Shown: positions 28,616-38,240, counted from the stretch's first letter. The stretch is 64,000 bases of DNA from Paenibacillus sp. DMB5 (GCF_001517085.1 NZ_LRAC01000124.1:186001-250000); one strand, 5' to 3'. Notes: a model not told the origin generated them from the letters alone. Numbers and translations are program-made.

Positions 28616-30677
28616 CATCCATAGCGGCGAACTGGCTCCGGAACGGGGCCTTTTTGTCGTCTGGGCTTTCATAATAACCATTAGGCTGGAGGAAGCTTGC
28701 TTTTACGTTATCATTCAGTGACATTTCCAGAACCTTGACAATCTGCTTTCTGATGACACTGTCCTTCACAGGACACATCAGTTCAATCCGCCGGGTCAGG
28801 TTACGCGTCATCCAGTCTGCACTGGACAGGTACACCTCCGGCTTGCCGCCGTTCTCAAAATAGTAAATCCGGGAGTGCTCCAGGAACCGGTCAACGATAC
28901 TGCGAACCGTGATCCGCTCGCTGAGCCCTTCTATACCGGGACGCAGACAGCAGACCCCGCGGACGATCAGATCGATGGATACCCCGCTTTGGGCTGCGCT
29001 GTACAGGTTGTCGATGACCTCCTGGTTGGACAGGGAGTTCATTTTGGCAATGATCCGTGCCGGGCGGCCGGCGGCCGCATGCTCAGCTTCGCGCAGAATC
29101 AGCTTCTGCAGCGACAGGCTCATATTGGTCGGTGCAACGATAAAGGCATTCCAGTTATAGTTCGCAGAATATCCGGTCATCTGGTTGAACAGCTCGGAAG
29201 CATCCAGCCCGATTTCATCATTCGCGGTGAACAGGCTGAGATCCGTATATGCCTTGGCTGTGCTGTCGTTGTAGTTGCCGGTGCCTACATGTACATAACG
29301 GCGGAGTTCGTTGCCTTCCTGGCGGACGATCAGCGTTACTTTGGCATGTGTTTTAAGACCGACAAGTCCATAAACCACGTGACAGCCGGATTGCTCCAGC
29401 TTGCGCGCCCAGGCGATGTTACGCTCCTCGTCAAACCGGGCTTTCAGCTCAACGACGACAGTGACCTGCTTGCCGGACTCGGCAGCATGGGCAAGTGCAG
29501 CAATCAGCGGGGAGTTGCCGCTTACGCGGTACAGCGTCATTTTGATAGCCATGACGGATTCATCCTCTGATGCCTGGGTAATGAAATCGACCATGGCGTC
29601 AAAAGATTCATAAGGATGGTATACGAGCACATCGCGTTCTCTGAGTACCTCAAAGAAATCCTCGTTCTCATCGAACTCCACTGGATAGTGCGGTTCAATC
29701 GGTGCGTCAAACAGGTAGTTGAAGCCCTTCAGACTGCCCGCAAAGCCCCGCAGGAATCCCAGATCAAGCGGCCCTTCAATCTCGAATACGAAATCCTCCA
29801 GTTCAAATTCAGCCTGCAGCTGCTCAAGTGCATAAGGGTGAATTCCTTTTTGTACTTCCAGCCGGGCAGGCACACCGCGGCGGCGTTTGCGCAGCTCCTT
29901 TTCAATTTCCTCCAGCAGATCCTCCGCACCTTCCTCATCAATAGTCAGGTCTGAATTGCGCGTCAGGCGGAATTCGTTAACAGCGACAGGCTCATAGCCG
30001 CTGAACAAGGTCTGGATATGATGGCGGATCACGTCTTCAATGAACACGAACTGCCGTTTTTTGCTGTTGGAGCGGTGGGGAAGTGGAATACATCTTGGCA
30101 GGTTGGACGGAATTTGCAGAATAGCAAAATAAGGCTCTTCTTCCTGCGTGTTCTTGCGGGTCAGCACGACAGCAAGATAGATAAACTGGCTGTGCACTAG
30201 CGGAAACGGTCGGCTCTGGTCAACGGCCATCGGCGTAAGCACCGGGAAGATAATATCGCGGTAATATTCCTCTACGGATTGCTCCTGCGCATGGGTGAGG
30301 TCTTCATAATTGACGAATACAATGCCTTCCTTGTGCAGATTCCGGGACAGGTCGCGGAAGGTGCGGTACTGGTCGGCGATAATTTTGGTGACACGTTTGA
30401 TCAGACGTTTGTATAAGCCTGAAGGCGTATAGCCTGTAAAATCCTTTTTGGTGTAGCCTGCTCTGATCTGATCCTGGATTCCCGCAACACGGACACTGAT
30501 GAATTCATCGAGGTTGCTGGACACGATCGCCAGAAATTTAGCCCGTTCCATCAGCGGATTCTCGGGATCCTGCGCCTCCTGCAGCACCCGGCGGTTGAAT
30601 TCAATCCAGCTGAGATCACGGTTAAGATATGCGGTAGCAGGGCTGTTGTGGATGTTTTTTTTGTCTTCTGTACTCAC
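28563..30677 (-). CDS. ppk: Polyphosphate kinase 1
   Basis: A 704-residue PPK1, which reversibly polymerises the ATP gamma-phosphate into polyphosphate. It has the N-terminal helical domain (LNRDLSWIEFNRRVLQEAQD at the start), head domain and two C-terminal phospholipase-D-like domains. The phosphohistidine region is RRYVHVGTGNYNDSTAKAY and the second conserved segment is LKTHAKVTLIVR. The start is GTG at 30677 with GGAGGG. Its 3' end overlaps the convergent ppx by 53 bp, so synthesis and breakdown genes share a tail-to-tail junction. Confidence 0.96.
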   Translation of the reverse strand: MSTEDKKNIHNSPATAYLNRDLSWIEFNRRVLQEAQDPENPLMERAKFLAIVSSNLDEFISVRVAGIQDQIRAGYTKKDFTGYTPSGLYKRLIKRVTKIIADQYRTFRDLSRNLHKEGIVFVNYEDLTHAQEQSVEEYYRDIIFPVLTPMAVDQSRPFPLVHSQFIYLAVVLTRKNTQEEEPYFAILQIPSNLPRCIPLPHRSNSKKRQFVFIEDVIRHHIQTLFSGYEPVAVNEFRLTRNSDLTIDEEGAEDLLEEIEKELRKRRRGVPARLEVQKGIHPYALEQLQAEFELEDFVFEIEGPLDLGFLRGFAGSLKGFNYLFDAPIEPHYPVEFDENEDFFEVLRERDVLVYHPYESFDAMVDFITQASEDESVMAIKMTLYRVSGNSPLIAALAHAAESGKQVTVVVELKARFDEERNIAWARKLEQSGCHVVYGLVGLKTHAKVTLIVRQEGNELRRYVHVGTGNYNDSTAKAYTDLSLFTANDEIGLDASELFNQMTGYSANYNWNAFIVAPTNMSLSLQKLILREAEHAAAGRPARIIAKMNSLSNQEVIDNLYSAAQSGVSIDLIVRGVCCLRPGIEGLSERITVRSIVDRFLEHSRIYYFENGGKPEVYLSSADWMTRNLTRRIELMCPVKDSVIRKQIVKVLEMSLNDNVKASFLQPNGYYESPDDKKAPFRSQFAAMDVSRWKGSRALSSPPKHS

Positions 30678-31014
30678 GTTGATTGACCCTCCAAGTATGC
30701 TTCAATGTCTAAATGGTCTAAATTTATTACCTATTCTATTATTCTACTATCTGCCAAAGCTAGAAATGTTAACTCTGTGTAAAATTTTTGCCGGCGTCAT
30801 GCGGGCTTTCGTTTTTTTTTGGCGCTGTAAACGTAATTCTAACAGAATGGTAACATTTTCTTAGGCATAGGTTACAAAATTGTGATATATTCGATACTGT
30901 CATTTAACAAAATACTGCATCTTAGCTGCCAGGCAAAAAAGGTAACTAGGTCCAGAATTATTTCGGTGTGAGAACGGTAAATTCCTGCACACCCCCTTAT
31001 TGAAGGAGGAACAC
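30678..31014. other. Intergenic leader region between ppk and the LysM-3D gene
   Basis: No gene is seen. Two divergent promoters are needed here. For the LysM-3D gene, TTACAA followed after 17 bp by TACTGT (about 30871-30899) is a plausible promoter. The transcribed part holds GGTGTG / CACACC (about 30964-30994) as a possible hairpin directly before the ribosome site. I could not match the leader to a known riboswitch. Confidence 0.4.
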
Positions 31015-31689
31015 ATGAAGAACAAATCCAAAGCTTTCGCCATTTTTGCCGCCGCTCTCGGGATCAGCACAATGCTACATACAGCCCCTGTTCAGGCAGA
31101 CAGCGTACATATTGCAGGCGCAACTACAACTTATTATACTCTATCTAACTATTATGGCATAAACATCAATGAAATTATGGATGCCAATCCGGATGTAGCT
31201 GCGGGTAATATTTATCCCGGCCTGAGCCTCACCATCCCCGGTATTACAGCACCCAAGGATACAGTCTCGATGAAAGCATCCGCCGTCTCCGAGGCTTCCA
31301 TTATCACAGCCAGCCTGAACGTTGAGTCTGCTTCAAATACTGTAGAGGCATGGGGCAAGGCATTCAGCTATGAAAAAGTGATCCAGGTCAAAGCCTCCGC
31401 CTATTCGTCTGCGGCAAGCGAGAATGGTGTATGGGGCGCCGTCGATTATTTCGGTAATCCGCTGAAGCTCGGAACCATAGCTGTTGATCCGAGCGTCATC
31501 CCGCTTGGCACCAAGGTTCTGGTGACCGGCCACTCACACCCGGGGCTGCCCAAGATGGCCTTCCTGGCCACGGCAACGGATACAGGCAGCGCCATAAAGG
31601 GCAACCGGATCGATATATTTATACCGGGCAGCCAGAGCTCAGTAGCAGAATTCGGATATCAGTATGTAAACCTGTTTATCATTGACTAG
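31015..31689 (+). CDS. Secreted LysM and 3D-domain cell-wall protein
   Basis: A 224-residue exported protein. A signal peptide ends near VQADS, a LysM peptidoglycan-binding domain covers about 35-80 (YYTLSNYYGININEIMDANP), and a C-terminal 3D domain ends the protein. The three catalytic-type Asp lie in AVDPSVIPLGTKVLV, ATDTGSAIKG and NRIDIFIPG, as in the YabE/YocH/MltA double-psi barrel group of wall lytic enzymes. The ATG at 31015 has GAAGGAGGA; an upstream in-frame codon is worse placed. Likely a muralytic enzyme for growth or turnover. Confidence 0.88.
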   Translation: MKNKSKAFAIFAAALGISTMLHTAPVQADSVHIAGATTTYYTLSNYYGININEIMDANPDVAAGNIYPGLSLTIPGITAPKDTVSMKASAVSEASIITASLNVESASNTVEAWGKAFSYEKVIQVKASAYSSAASENGVWGAVDYFGNPLKLGTIAVDPSVIPLGTKVLVTGHSHPGLPKMAFLATATDTGSAIKGNRIDIFIPGSQSSVAEFGYQYVNLFIID

Positions 31690-31715
31690 ACCAGCAGTAT
31701 ATATCCTCTCTGAAA

Positions 31716-31757
31716 CAAAACGGATACCGACCTGTAAAGGAAGGTATCCGTTTTTTA
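31716..31757. terminator. Bidirectional terminator
   Basis: AAAACGGATACC / GGTATCCGTTTTTT flanks a 14-base loop between convergent genes and overlaps the stop codon of the deacetylase gene. Confidence 0.8.
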
Positions 31758-32639
31758 TTTGTTTTTAGACACCTGCAGCATATGAGGCACAGTAACGAAG
31801 ATATAGCCTCTTTTGCGCATGATGGTAATCACCTCGGGCAGTGCCTGGATCGTGCCCTGCAGATTGCTGCCTTTACCTCCGCCTCCGTGCTGAAGAATAA
31901 TGGCCCCTTTGCCAGCGTGCGCCACAATATTGTTTCTGACCTGTGACTTGGGCAGACTGCGCCAGTCCAGAGAATCTACATTCCAGTTAACCAGTTTGTA
32001 GCCGCGTGACTTGGCCCATTTAAGCTGCGCCTCGCTGATATCCCCGTAAGGAGGCCGGATCAGGCGCGGCTTGTAACCGGCGAGTGCCGAGATGATATTT
32101 TCAGTACGGATGATCTGGGTGCGGAATTCATTCATGCCCAGCTTGCCGAATTCCGGATGGTTGTAGGAGTGATTACCGATAACATGGCCTTCGCGGATAA
32201 TCCGGCTAACAAGCTCAGGATGCTTCTCAGCCCTGCTGCCGACGACGAAGAATGTAGCCTTGACCTGATATTTGCGGAGAACATCCAGCAGCTGCGGAGT
32301 GAACCTCGGGTCAGGCACATCATCGAAGGTCAGCGCAATCATTCGGGTTCTCGGCCCTTGTGTGAGGATGGTCTCCGGATATTTGCGGATCAGCTGGCTA
32401 AGGGTCAGGCTCTTGTTGCTCTTACTGCGCTTGTTGCGCCGGGCTGCGGCCTGGAGCGCAGAGCCGGCGGGGACGGACTGCTCCGGTTTTTCTTTCATTT
32501 CCTGCTGTTGTCCGGTGCCGGGCGCCTGTGCTAATAAAACTCCGGAAGCTGCTGCAGGCGGGAGAGAGCCTTGAGCAACAGCCCAGATCAGCAGACAGAG
32601 CAGAATATATAATTTTCTGTACCTAAGCAGATGCTCCAT
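31755..32639 (-). CDS. Polysaccharide deacetylase (NodB family)
   Basis: A 294-residue exported enzyme with a signal peptide or N-terminal anchor (LLCLLIWAVAQG). The NodB carbohydrate-esterase 4 domain spans about 95-285. Metal and catalytic residues are in LTFDDVPDPRF (Asp-Asp), GNHSYNHPEFGKL (His-x4-His), RPPYGDIS and the late ILQHGGGG. It likely deacetylates peptidoglycan or another N-acetylated glycan. The ATG at 32639 has ATAAGGAGGC, so the longer open frame is not used. Similar proteins are numerous in Paenibacillus and Bacillus (PdaA/YlxY type). Confidence 0.9.
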   Translation of the reverse strand: MEHLLRYRKLYILLCLLIWAVAQGSLPPAAASGVLLAQAPGTGQQQEMKEKPEQSVPAGSALQAAARRNKRSKSNKSLTLSQLIRKYPETILTQGPRTRMIALTFDDVPDPRFTPQLLDVLRKYQVKATFFVVGSRAEKHPELVSRIIREGHVIGNHSYNHPEFGKLGMNEFRTQIIRTENIISALAGYKPRLIRPPYGDISEAQLKWAKSRGYKLVNWNVDSLDWRSLPKSQVRNNIVAHAGKGAIILQHGGGGKGSNLQGTIQALPEVITIMRKRGYIFVTVPHMLQVSKNK

Positions 32640-32833
32640 GCCGCATTGCCTCCTTATAAAACAGCCTTCAGCCAATGACTGGTTCTCTTGTTATCCCCCG
32701 CCCGCAGCGGATTTATGCCGGGCTTCTGTCCGGCGGACAAAATTACAACACCTTCAAAAATCCGTGTATACTAAGCTTATTCGGGAGACTAACCCGGGCA
32801 ACAAACATAGCTCAGTGAAAGAAGGGGACGGAA

Positions 32834-33874
32834 ATGTCTGAATTGTTTACGCCATATGAAATTAAAGCGCTGGTTTTGAAAAACCGGGTAGTCATGCCGC
32901 CGATGTGCCAATATGCAGTTGTACAGGAAGACGGCGTGCCGGGTGACTGGCATTTCGTACATTATGTCAGCCGGGCGGTCGGCGGTACCGGCTTCATTAT
33001 TGTAGAGATGAGCGGCGTACATCCGGATGGGCGGATCACCAATAAAGATACGGGAATCTGGGACGACGGGCAGATCGAGGCTTACCGCAGAATAACAGAT
33101 ACTGTACATGCCTATGGAGCCAAGATTGCGATTCAGCTGGGTCATGCGGGACGCAAAGCGCTTGATGCCAATCCGCCTGTTGCCCCTTCGGCCATTCCGT
33201 TTGATGAACGCTCCAAAACGCCGCAGGCACTGAGTGCAGAAGGCATCGCTGAGATGATTAATGCTTACCGTGAGGGAGCAAGAAGGGCAGTGGAGGCCGG
33301 CTTTGATACGGTAGAGCTGCATGGTGCGCACGGTTATCTGATTCACCAGTTCCACTCGCCGCTTACAAATATCAGAGATGATGAATACGGGGCGGACCCG
33401 ATCCTGTTCGGTGAACAGGTGGTGCAGGCTGTTAAGGAAGTCCTTCCTCCTGAGATGCCGCTGATCATGCGGGTATCGGCCAGGGAATATGTGGCAGGGG
33501 GTTACGATGAATCCTATGCGCTGGAATTTTGCCGCCGTTACAAGGCTGCCGGAGTGGACATGTTCCATGTCTCCTCGGGCGGCGAAGGGCCGATTGGTTC
33601 GGGCGGGGTCCCTAACGCCGGACCAGGTTATCAGGTTGACCTTGCAGAGCATATCCGCAGCGGGCTTCAGATACCGGTAATTGCAGTCGGCAAGCTGGAT
33701 GATTACAAGGAAGCACAGGCTGTTATTGAGGAGAAAAAGGCAGAGCTGGTAGCTATTGGCCGAGGAATGCTCAGTGATCCTTACTGGACGCTGCATGCTG
33801 AGGAGGCGCTTGGCGGTGTAGATAAAGCAAATGTGCCGGTACCTTATGAACGCGGTGTGTGGAAAAGAAAATAG
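32834..33874 (+). CDS. namA: Old-yellow-enzyme NADPH dehydrogenase (YqjM/NamA type)
   Basis: A 346-residue FMN ene-reductase. The barrel starts at LFTPYEIKALVLKNRVVMPP, with the YqjM-class cysteine in PMCQYAV that tunes the flavin. FMN and substrate residues lie in IQLGHAGRKA and DTVELHGAHGYLIHQFHSPL, and the phosphate site is in ELVAIGRGMLSDPYW. YqjM homologues reduce alpha,beta-unsaturated carbonyls and respond to oxidative or xenobiotic stress. GAAGGGGACGG precedes the ATG. It is monocistronic, with pyrK beginning 86 bp downstream. Confidence 0.93.
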   Translation: MSELFTPYEIKALVLKNRVVMPPMCQYAVVQEDGVPGDWHFVHYVSRAVGGTGFIIVEMSGVHPDGRITNKDTGIWDDGQIEAYRRITDTVHAYGAKIAIQLGHAGRKALDANPPVAPSAIPFDERSKTPQALSAEGIAEMINAYREGARRAVEAGFDTVELHGAHGYLIHQFHSPLTNIRDDEYGADPILFGEQVVQAVKEVLPPEMPLIMRVSAREYVAGGYDESYALEFCRRYKAAGVDMFHVSSGGEGPIGSGGVPNAGPGYQVDLAEHIRSGLQIPVIAVGKLDDYKEAQAVIEEKKAELVAIGRGMLSDPYWTLHAEEALGGVDKANVPVPYERGVWKRK

Positions 33875-33960
33875 ATCGTTAATATTGTGAAGTATGTCAC
33901 AGATTTTAAGCTCCTTCTAAGGCATGGTTAATAAGATAAAATTTGAAGGAGCTTGATAAC

Positions 33961-34665
33961 GTGGCGACGGTAATAAGTAACGAGCGGCTGGCTAATGGAG
34001 TGTACCACCTTCGGGTGGAGGGAGATTACGGCGGTAAAATGGGTCAATTCTACATGTTGCGGGCATGGGGAGCCTATCCGCTGCTGTCAAGGCCCCTTAG
34101 CATACATCAAGTGAACGATGATGGTGTGGAATTTCTGTACCACGTTGTAGGTGAGGGGACCGAGATTTTTGCGGAGCTGAACCCGGGAGATAAGGTTCAG
34201 CTGGAAGGACCCTTCGGCAACGGATTCCCTGAAGTGGAGGGGAAGATTGCCCTGATCGGCGGGGGGATCGGAATTGCACCGCTGTATTATTGCGCCCGGC
34301 AGCTTCCCGACAGTGATGTATATCTGGGCTTCAGCAGAGAGGCCTTCCGGACAGAAGCCTTCCGGCCGCTCGCGGCAGAGCTTACCGTTGATGTCGGCGG
34401 ACTGATTCTCGATAGCGTGGATTTTAACAGCTATGACCATATTTTTGTCTGCGGCCCGCAGCCGATGCTGAAGGCGGCACAGATGAAGGGGGCCGCAGCG
34501 GGGACAGCTGGCAGACGTCCTAATGTCTACCTCTCACTGGAAAACCGGATGGCCTGCGGTATCGGCGCCTGTCTGGTCTGCAGTGTGTCCTGTCTTGACG
34601 GCCAGCGCAAAGCCTGCGCTGACGGCCCTGTATTCCTTGCCGAGGAGGTTGTTTTCCATGATTAA
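33961..34665 (+). CDS. pyrK: Dihydroorotate dehydrogenase B electron-transfer subunit
   Basis: A 234-residue iron-sulfur flavoprotein that hands electrons from dihydroorotate oxidation to NAD+. It contains an FAD-binding barrel ([10 protein letters not shown]), an NAD-binding segment ([15 protein letters not shown]) and a C-terminal [2Fe-2S] site ([13 protein letters not shown] and a later Cys). The GTG at 33961 with AAGGAG nine bases upstream is chosen over a TTG at 33943. It overlaps pyrD by 8 bp. The rest of the pyrimidine operon is not in the window and no PyrR attenuator is visible. Confidence 0.93.
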   Translation: MATVISNERLANGVYHLRVEGDYGGKMGQFYMLRAWGAYPLLSRPLSIHQVNDDGVEFLYHVVGEGTEIFAELNPGDKVQLEGPFGNGFPEVEGKIALIGGGIGIAPLYYCARQLPDSDVYLGFSREAFRTEAFRPLAAELTVDVGGLILDSVDFNSYDHIFVCGPQPMLKAAQMKGAAAGTAGRRPNVYLSLENRMACGIGACLVCSVSCLDGQRKACADGPVFLAEEVVFHD

Positions 34666-35602
34666 TACTATGGTTAATACTACAGCGACAATCGCTGGCG
34701 TTCATTTCAAGAACCCGGTCGTAATGGCTTCGGGTACGTTCGGCTTCGGCAAGGAATATGGCAAGCTGTATGATGTTTCCATGCTGGGCGGCATTTCCGG
34801 CAAAGGCCTTACACTGCAGGCCAAGGCCGGAAATCCGGGAATCCGCGTCTACGAGACCCCTTCCGGGCTGCTGAACAGCGTCGGACTGGAGAATCCGGGT
34901 GTGGAGGCATTTCTGAGTAAGGAGCTGCCTTACTGGGAGACCCTGGATACAGCACGTATCGTGAACCTGGGCGGAAATACCCTGCCGGATTATGTACTGG
35001 GTGCAGAGCTGATCCAGCGTGATGCCGATGAGCGGGCGCAGGCGGGCAAGCAGGCCGTTGATATGATTGAACTCAATATCTCATGCCCTAACGTCAAAGA
35101 AGGCGGTATCGCCTTCGGGGTCAAGACACCAGCCGCGAGGGAGGTTGTGCGGGCTGTGAGGGCTGCCACCCGTCTGCCGCTGGCCGTGAAGCTGTCCCCG
35201 AATGCCGAGGATATCGCGGAGATGGCGGAGATGTGCGAGGCCGAAGGTGCGGATGCCGTGTCGCTGATTAACACGATCTCCGGTATGAAGATTGACGTCC
35301 GCCGCCGACGCAGCGTCTTCAATAACCTGTATGCCGGCCTGTCCGGACCGGCTATCAAGCCGGTGGCACTGCGCATGGTGCACCAGGTAGCACACCGTGT
35401 CTCCATCCCTGTGATCGGAATGGGCGGAATTACCTCCGCCACGGATATTATTGAATTTATAATGGCTGGTGCAACAGTTGTCCAGGTAGGTACCTACAAT
35501 TTCATGAACATGCGGGCCGGCAGTACGCTGGTTGAAGAGCTGCACCAGTTCATGCTGGAGGAGAGTATCACATCACTTGATGAGATACGCGGAATTGTCT
35601 AG
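34658..35602 (+). CDS. pyrD: Dihydroorotate dehydrogenase, class 1B catalytic subunit
   Basis: A 314-residue FMN enzyme oxidising dihydroorotate to orotate in pyrimidine synthesis. It has the N-terminal segment [20 protein letters not shown], the catalytic region [13 protein letters not shown] (class 1B uses this Cys) and the phosphate-binding [14 protein letters not shown]. The ATG at 34658 lies inside the pyrK end after GAGGAGG, giving translational coupling of the two subunits of the same complex. The longer upstream frame is only pyrK read out of phase. Confidence 0.95.
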   Translation: MINTMVNTTATIAGVHFKNPVVMASGTFGFGKEYGKLYDVSMLGGISGKGLTLQAKAGNPGIRVYETPSGLLNSVGLENPGVEAFLSKELPYWETLDTARIVNLGGNTLPDYVLGAELIQRDADERAQAGKQAVDMIELNISCPNVKEGGIAFGVKTPAAREVVRAVRAATRLPLAVKLSPNAEDIAEMAEMCEAEGADAVSLINTISGMKIDVRRRRSVFNNLYAGLSGPAIKPVALRMVHQVAHRVSIPVIGMGGITSATDIIEFIMAGATVVQVGTYNFMNMRAGSTLVEELHQFMLEESITSLDEIRGIV

Positions 35603-35665
35603 AATTCTTGCCCTACTGAGATACTGGTATGTACCGGGGTTAATATAAGGTAGGGAGGGATCAGT

Positions 35666-36004
35666 TTGTCTTTGGAAGATGCGGGATTTGAGGATATTGA
35701 GCTGTCAGCTACGGATGTCGGTAATGATCTGCTGCTGCTCATTACCGGCGGTGTCCGTCATATCGGTGCTTCAAGCACAGCCTATCTTGACGGCGGAACT
35801 GTCCGTGCATCGACAACGGCAGTTCCCCACCATAAGGAGCATACGATCAGCGAGAATATTGCACTCAGAGCCGCGGCTGCATTAAACCGGACGGTTACAG
35901 TGGTAATGGGTATCCATTATGACAATCTGAGTAAAGAAGGTATAATGCAGGTTGTCAGAATTGTTAATAATAAAGTGGATCAATATTTAGCAGAGCAAAA
36001 ATGA
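35666..36004 (+). CDS. LpdD-like (prenylated-flavin chaperone family) protein
   Basis: A 112-residue protein with TTG start after GGGAGGGATC. The pattern GNDLLLLITGGVRHIGASST, then HHKEHTISENIALRAA and VVMGIHYDNLSKEGI, matches the family of LpdD, the small subunit of gallate decarboxylase. LpdD-type proteins are thought to assist maturation of UbiD-family decarboxylases with prenylated FMN. No ubiD or ubiX gene is adjacent, so its partner and role are unknown. It lies 63 bp after pyrD on the same strand. Confidence 0.68.
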   Translation: MSLEDAGFEDIELSATDVGNDLLLLITGGVRHIGASSTAYLDGGTVRASTTAVPHHKEHTISENIALRAAAALNRTVTVVMGIHYDNLSKEGIMQVVRIVNNKVDQYLAEQK

Positions 36005-36074
36005 AACGATATCTGCACTCCCTGCGTATAAGTTACCAAATGAGCAGTTAACTTTTATTTTGGAGGAATGAACC

Positions 36075-36743
36075 ATGTCTATTTTTAAAAGATTGCGTGA
36101 TTTGACCATGTCCAACGTTAATGCAATTATTGACAAGGCTGAAGACCCGATCAAGATGACCGATCAATATATCCGTGACATGACCGAGGATCTGGAGGAT
36201 GCCGAGAAGGCTGTAGCCGCCCAGATTGCCATTGAGAAGAAATTCAAGCAGCTGTATGAAGAGCAGGAGGCGCTTGTAGCCAAGCGTAACCAGCAGGCCC
36301 ACACTGCCGCACAGGCCGGTAACGTTGATCTGGCCCGCAGAGCGCTGGAAGAGAAGAAATCTGCCGAAGCCAAGCTGGTTGAATACAAAACAAGCTTTGA
36401 CCAGAACAAGGCATCTGCTGATAATCTGCGTGCCAAGCTGGATGAAATGCGCAAGCAGCTTACCCAGATGAAGAACAAGCGGGAGACGCTTGTTGCCCGT
36501 TACAACGCTGCTAAGGCACAGACTGAGATCAACAAAGCAATGAGCGGATTCAGCTCCGATTCGGCGTCAGCCGGTCTGAAGCGCATGGAGGAGAAGATGC
36601 TCGCCGCAGAAGCACAGGCTGAAGCCAGCAACGAAATGAACTCCGGCAACAAATCGCTGGACGACGAATTCGAGAAGCTTGGCAAAGATCAGGCTGTTGA
36701 AGATGAATTAGCAGCACTGATGAAGCAGTACGACAAGCAGTAA
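36075..36743 (+). CDS. PspA/IM30 family membrane-stress protein
   Basis: A 222-residue, almost fully helical protein with heptad-like Glu/Lys/Ala coiled coils, opening with the PspA signature SIFKRLRDLTMSNVNAIIDK. PspA/Vipp1 proteins form ESCRT-III-like rods and rings on membranes that have lost integrity. TTTTGGAGGAATG gives a good start. It heads a same-strand cluster with DUF350, DUF4178 and a small protein, an arrangement also seen around the E. coli PspA paralogue YjfJ (with YjfL, a DUF350 protein). Confidence 0.93.
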   Translation: MSIFKRLRDLTMSNVNAIIDKAEDPIKMTDQYIRDMTEDLEDAEKAVAAQIAIEKKFKQLYEEQEALVAKRNQQAHTAAQAGNVDLARRALEEKKSAEAKLVEYKTSFDQNKASADNLRAKLDEMRKQLTQMKNKRETLVARYNAAKAQTEINKAMSGFSSDSASAGLKRMEEKMLAAEAQAEASNEMNSGNKSLDDEFEKLGKDQAVEDELAALMKQYDKQ

Positions 36744-36869
36744 TATAGCAGAGTTCACCGGTTTCTTGGCCGGTGCCTACAGGCGGAGGAGAGACTGAAG
36801 CGTTTCTCCTTCGCCTTATCTATGCTTATTGTACCGGTCAGGAAAAATGAACAAGCGGGGGCTAAAGGA

Positions 36870-37280
36870 ATGGATTTCCATACTCTGGTATCCATGGTTG
36901 TATGGACGGTGAGCGGCGCAGTGCTGCTGTTTGCACTGATGTTCGTGGATTCGCTGTTTACCCGTTATAACGATCTGGAGGAGTTAAAGGCAGGCAACAT
37001 GGCGGTGACAGCCCGTTTTCTGCTCAAACTGCTGGCACAGGGCTATATCCTGTCGTGTTCCATTGCATCTTCAAGCAGTCTGGGAGACGCACTCGTCGTA
37101 TCCATCGTCTCATTCTGGCTGCTGTTTATAGTAGAGAAGTCTGTGGAGCTGCTGCTTGGCAGATGGGGCAAAATTGATCTGGATCATGGAACCCGGCTTG
37201 GCAAAATCGGCTACGGTCTGCTGGCGGGCTCCCTGCATCTGAACGGGGCTCTGATTATCGCCGCATTTATCCGGGGATAA
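36870..37280 (+). CDS. DUF350 membrane protein
   Basis: A 136-residue integral membrane protein with four predicted helices (about 8-30, 50-70, 75-95, 112-134), typical of the DUF350/YjfL family. The ATG at 36870 follows GCGGGGGCTAAAG. An in-frame start 48 bases earlier would add a hydrophilic stretch without a ribosome site. Biochemical function is unknown. Its place between pspA and the DUF4178 gene suggests a membrane partner of PspA. Confidence 0.82.
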   Translation: MDFHTLVSMVVWTVSGAVLLFALMFVDSLFTRYNDLEELKAGNMAVTARFLLKLLAQGYILSCSIASSSSLGDALVVSIVSFWLLFIVEKSVELLLGRWGKIDLDHGTRLGKIGYGLLAGSLHLNGALIIAAFIRG

Positions 37281-37336
37281 GCGGACGGGTCAACGATGGA
37301 AGGTACTAATATCTTTTTCAAAAGGAATGATGGATT

Positions 37337-37843
37337 GTGAGCATCTGGAAAAGAATCGGCAATATCTTCTCCAAGCCTCCGGCACCGCAAGCACCCAAAA
37401 GTATGCTGAATCTTGCGCCCGGGGATATCTGCGAGGTTTCATTGGTTACCTACGAGGTAACCGGACGGACGATGACCAGCGGACGGAATGCAGTCGTTCT
37501 GACGCTGCGCGACGGCAGCCGGATCGCATATCTGCATGTGGAGGAGAGAGAGCAGCTGCAATATGCGCTTTACGAGCCTATAGATGGGCGTCTGGACAAT
37601 CCGGCTGAGGTGCCGGCAACCCTGGAGCTGGATGATTATACCTTTTACCTGGAGGAAGAATACGAGGGCTATGCTGCAGTTACAGGCCAGACTCCTTATA
37701 TGAACGGGGGAACCCAGCATGTCTGGCAGTACCAGTCTGATAATTACCGGCTGCTGAGGGTGGAGTGGCAGAACGGACGGTTTATGCTGTACGAAGGGGA
37801 AAAGATTATTCCGGGCGATGTCCGGGTCATCCGGGCGACTTAA
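37337..37843 (+). CDS. DUF4178 domain protein
   Basis: A 168-residue soluble protein, GTG start with AAAGGA upstream. Its beta-rich core (LAPGDICEVSLVTYEVTGR, ending LYEGEKIIPGDVRVIRAT) matches the DUF4178 pattern, found next to PspA and DUF350 genes in many bacteria. No catalytic motif is visible. Inference: a component of the envelope-stress module. Confidence 0.75.
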   Translation: MSIWKRIGNIFSKPPAPQAPKSMLNLAPGDICEVSLVTYEVTGRTMTSGRNAVVLTLRDGSRIAYLHVEEREQLQYALYEPIDGRLDNPAEVPATLELDDYTFYLEEEYEGYAAVTGQTPYMNGGTQHVWQYQSDNYRLLRVEWQNGRFMLYEGEKIIPGDVRVIRAT

Positions 37844-37877
37844 GAATCACTCACTTATACCTAAGGAGGCATTTAAT

Positions 37878-38099
37878 ATGGCTGAAGGCAAGAGCAAGCT
37901 GGATGAGCTCAAAATTTTCGCCAAAAATGTGTTTAAAGGGGCAACGGTTAATTCGATTTTCGATCCGGACATGACAGAAAAGAAAGTTCAGGAGACGCCT
38001 GAATTCACTGCTAAACAAATTCTGAACCATTACAGGGGAAAAGAGAAGCTGACGCAGGAGCAGTTCGAACAGCTCAAACGGTCTGCAAAGTATATGTGA
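37878..38099 (+). CDS. Small conserved-looking protein of the PspA operon
   Basis: A 73-residue hydrophilic protein with a very good ribosome site (CTAAGGAGGC). It is Lys/Glu-rich (KLDELKIFAKNVFKGATVNS near the N-terminus) with a helical C-terminal half (KLTQEQFEQLKRSAKYM). No family is recognised. It begins 34 bp after the DUF4178 gene and a terminator follows, so it is the last gene of the cluster. Confidence 0.72.
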   Translation: MAEGKSKLDELKIFAKNVFKGATVNSIFDPDMTEKKVQETPEFTAKQILNHYRGKEKLTQEQFEQLKRSAKYM

Positions 38100-38109
38100 A
38101 TATAAAGAA

Positions 38110-38148
38110 TAGGATGCCTGTGCGGCTCAGCGCAGGCGTCCTTTTTTT
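38110..38148 (+). terminator. Terminator of the PspA operon
   Basis: AGGATGCCTGTGC pairs (two G-U) with GCGCAGGCGTCCT, followed by T7. Confidence 0.85.
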
Positions 38149-38240
38149 GCATTTTATATGCTTTATGACAGCAAATTTAACTTTACAGCGCCCCATGTTA
38201 CTATAGTGTAAGTAAATCATCATGGTTAACGGAGGTATAC

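Noticed and set aside
30840..31014. c-di-AMP (ydaO) or c-di-GMP riboswitch before the LysM-3D gene
   Set aside because: Wall-protein genes often have one, but I could not find the conserved blocks of either class.
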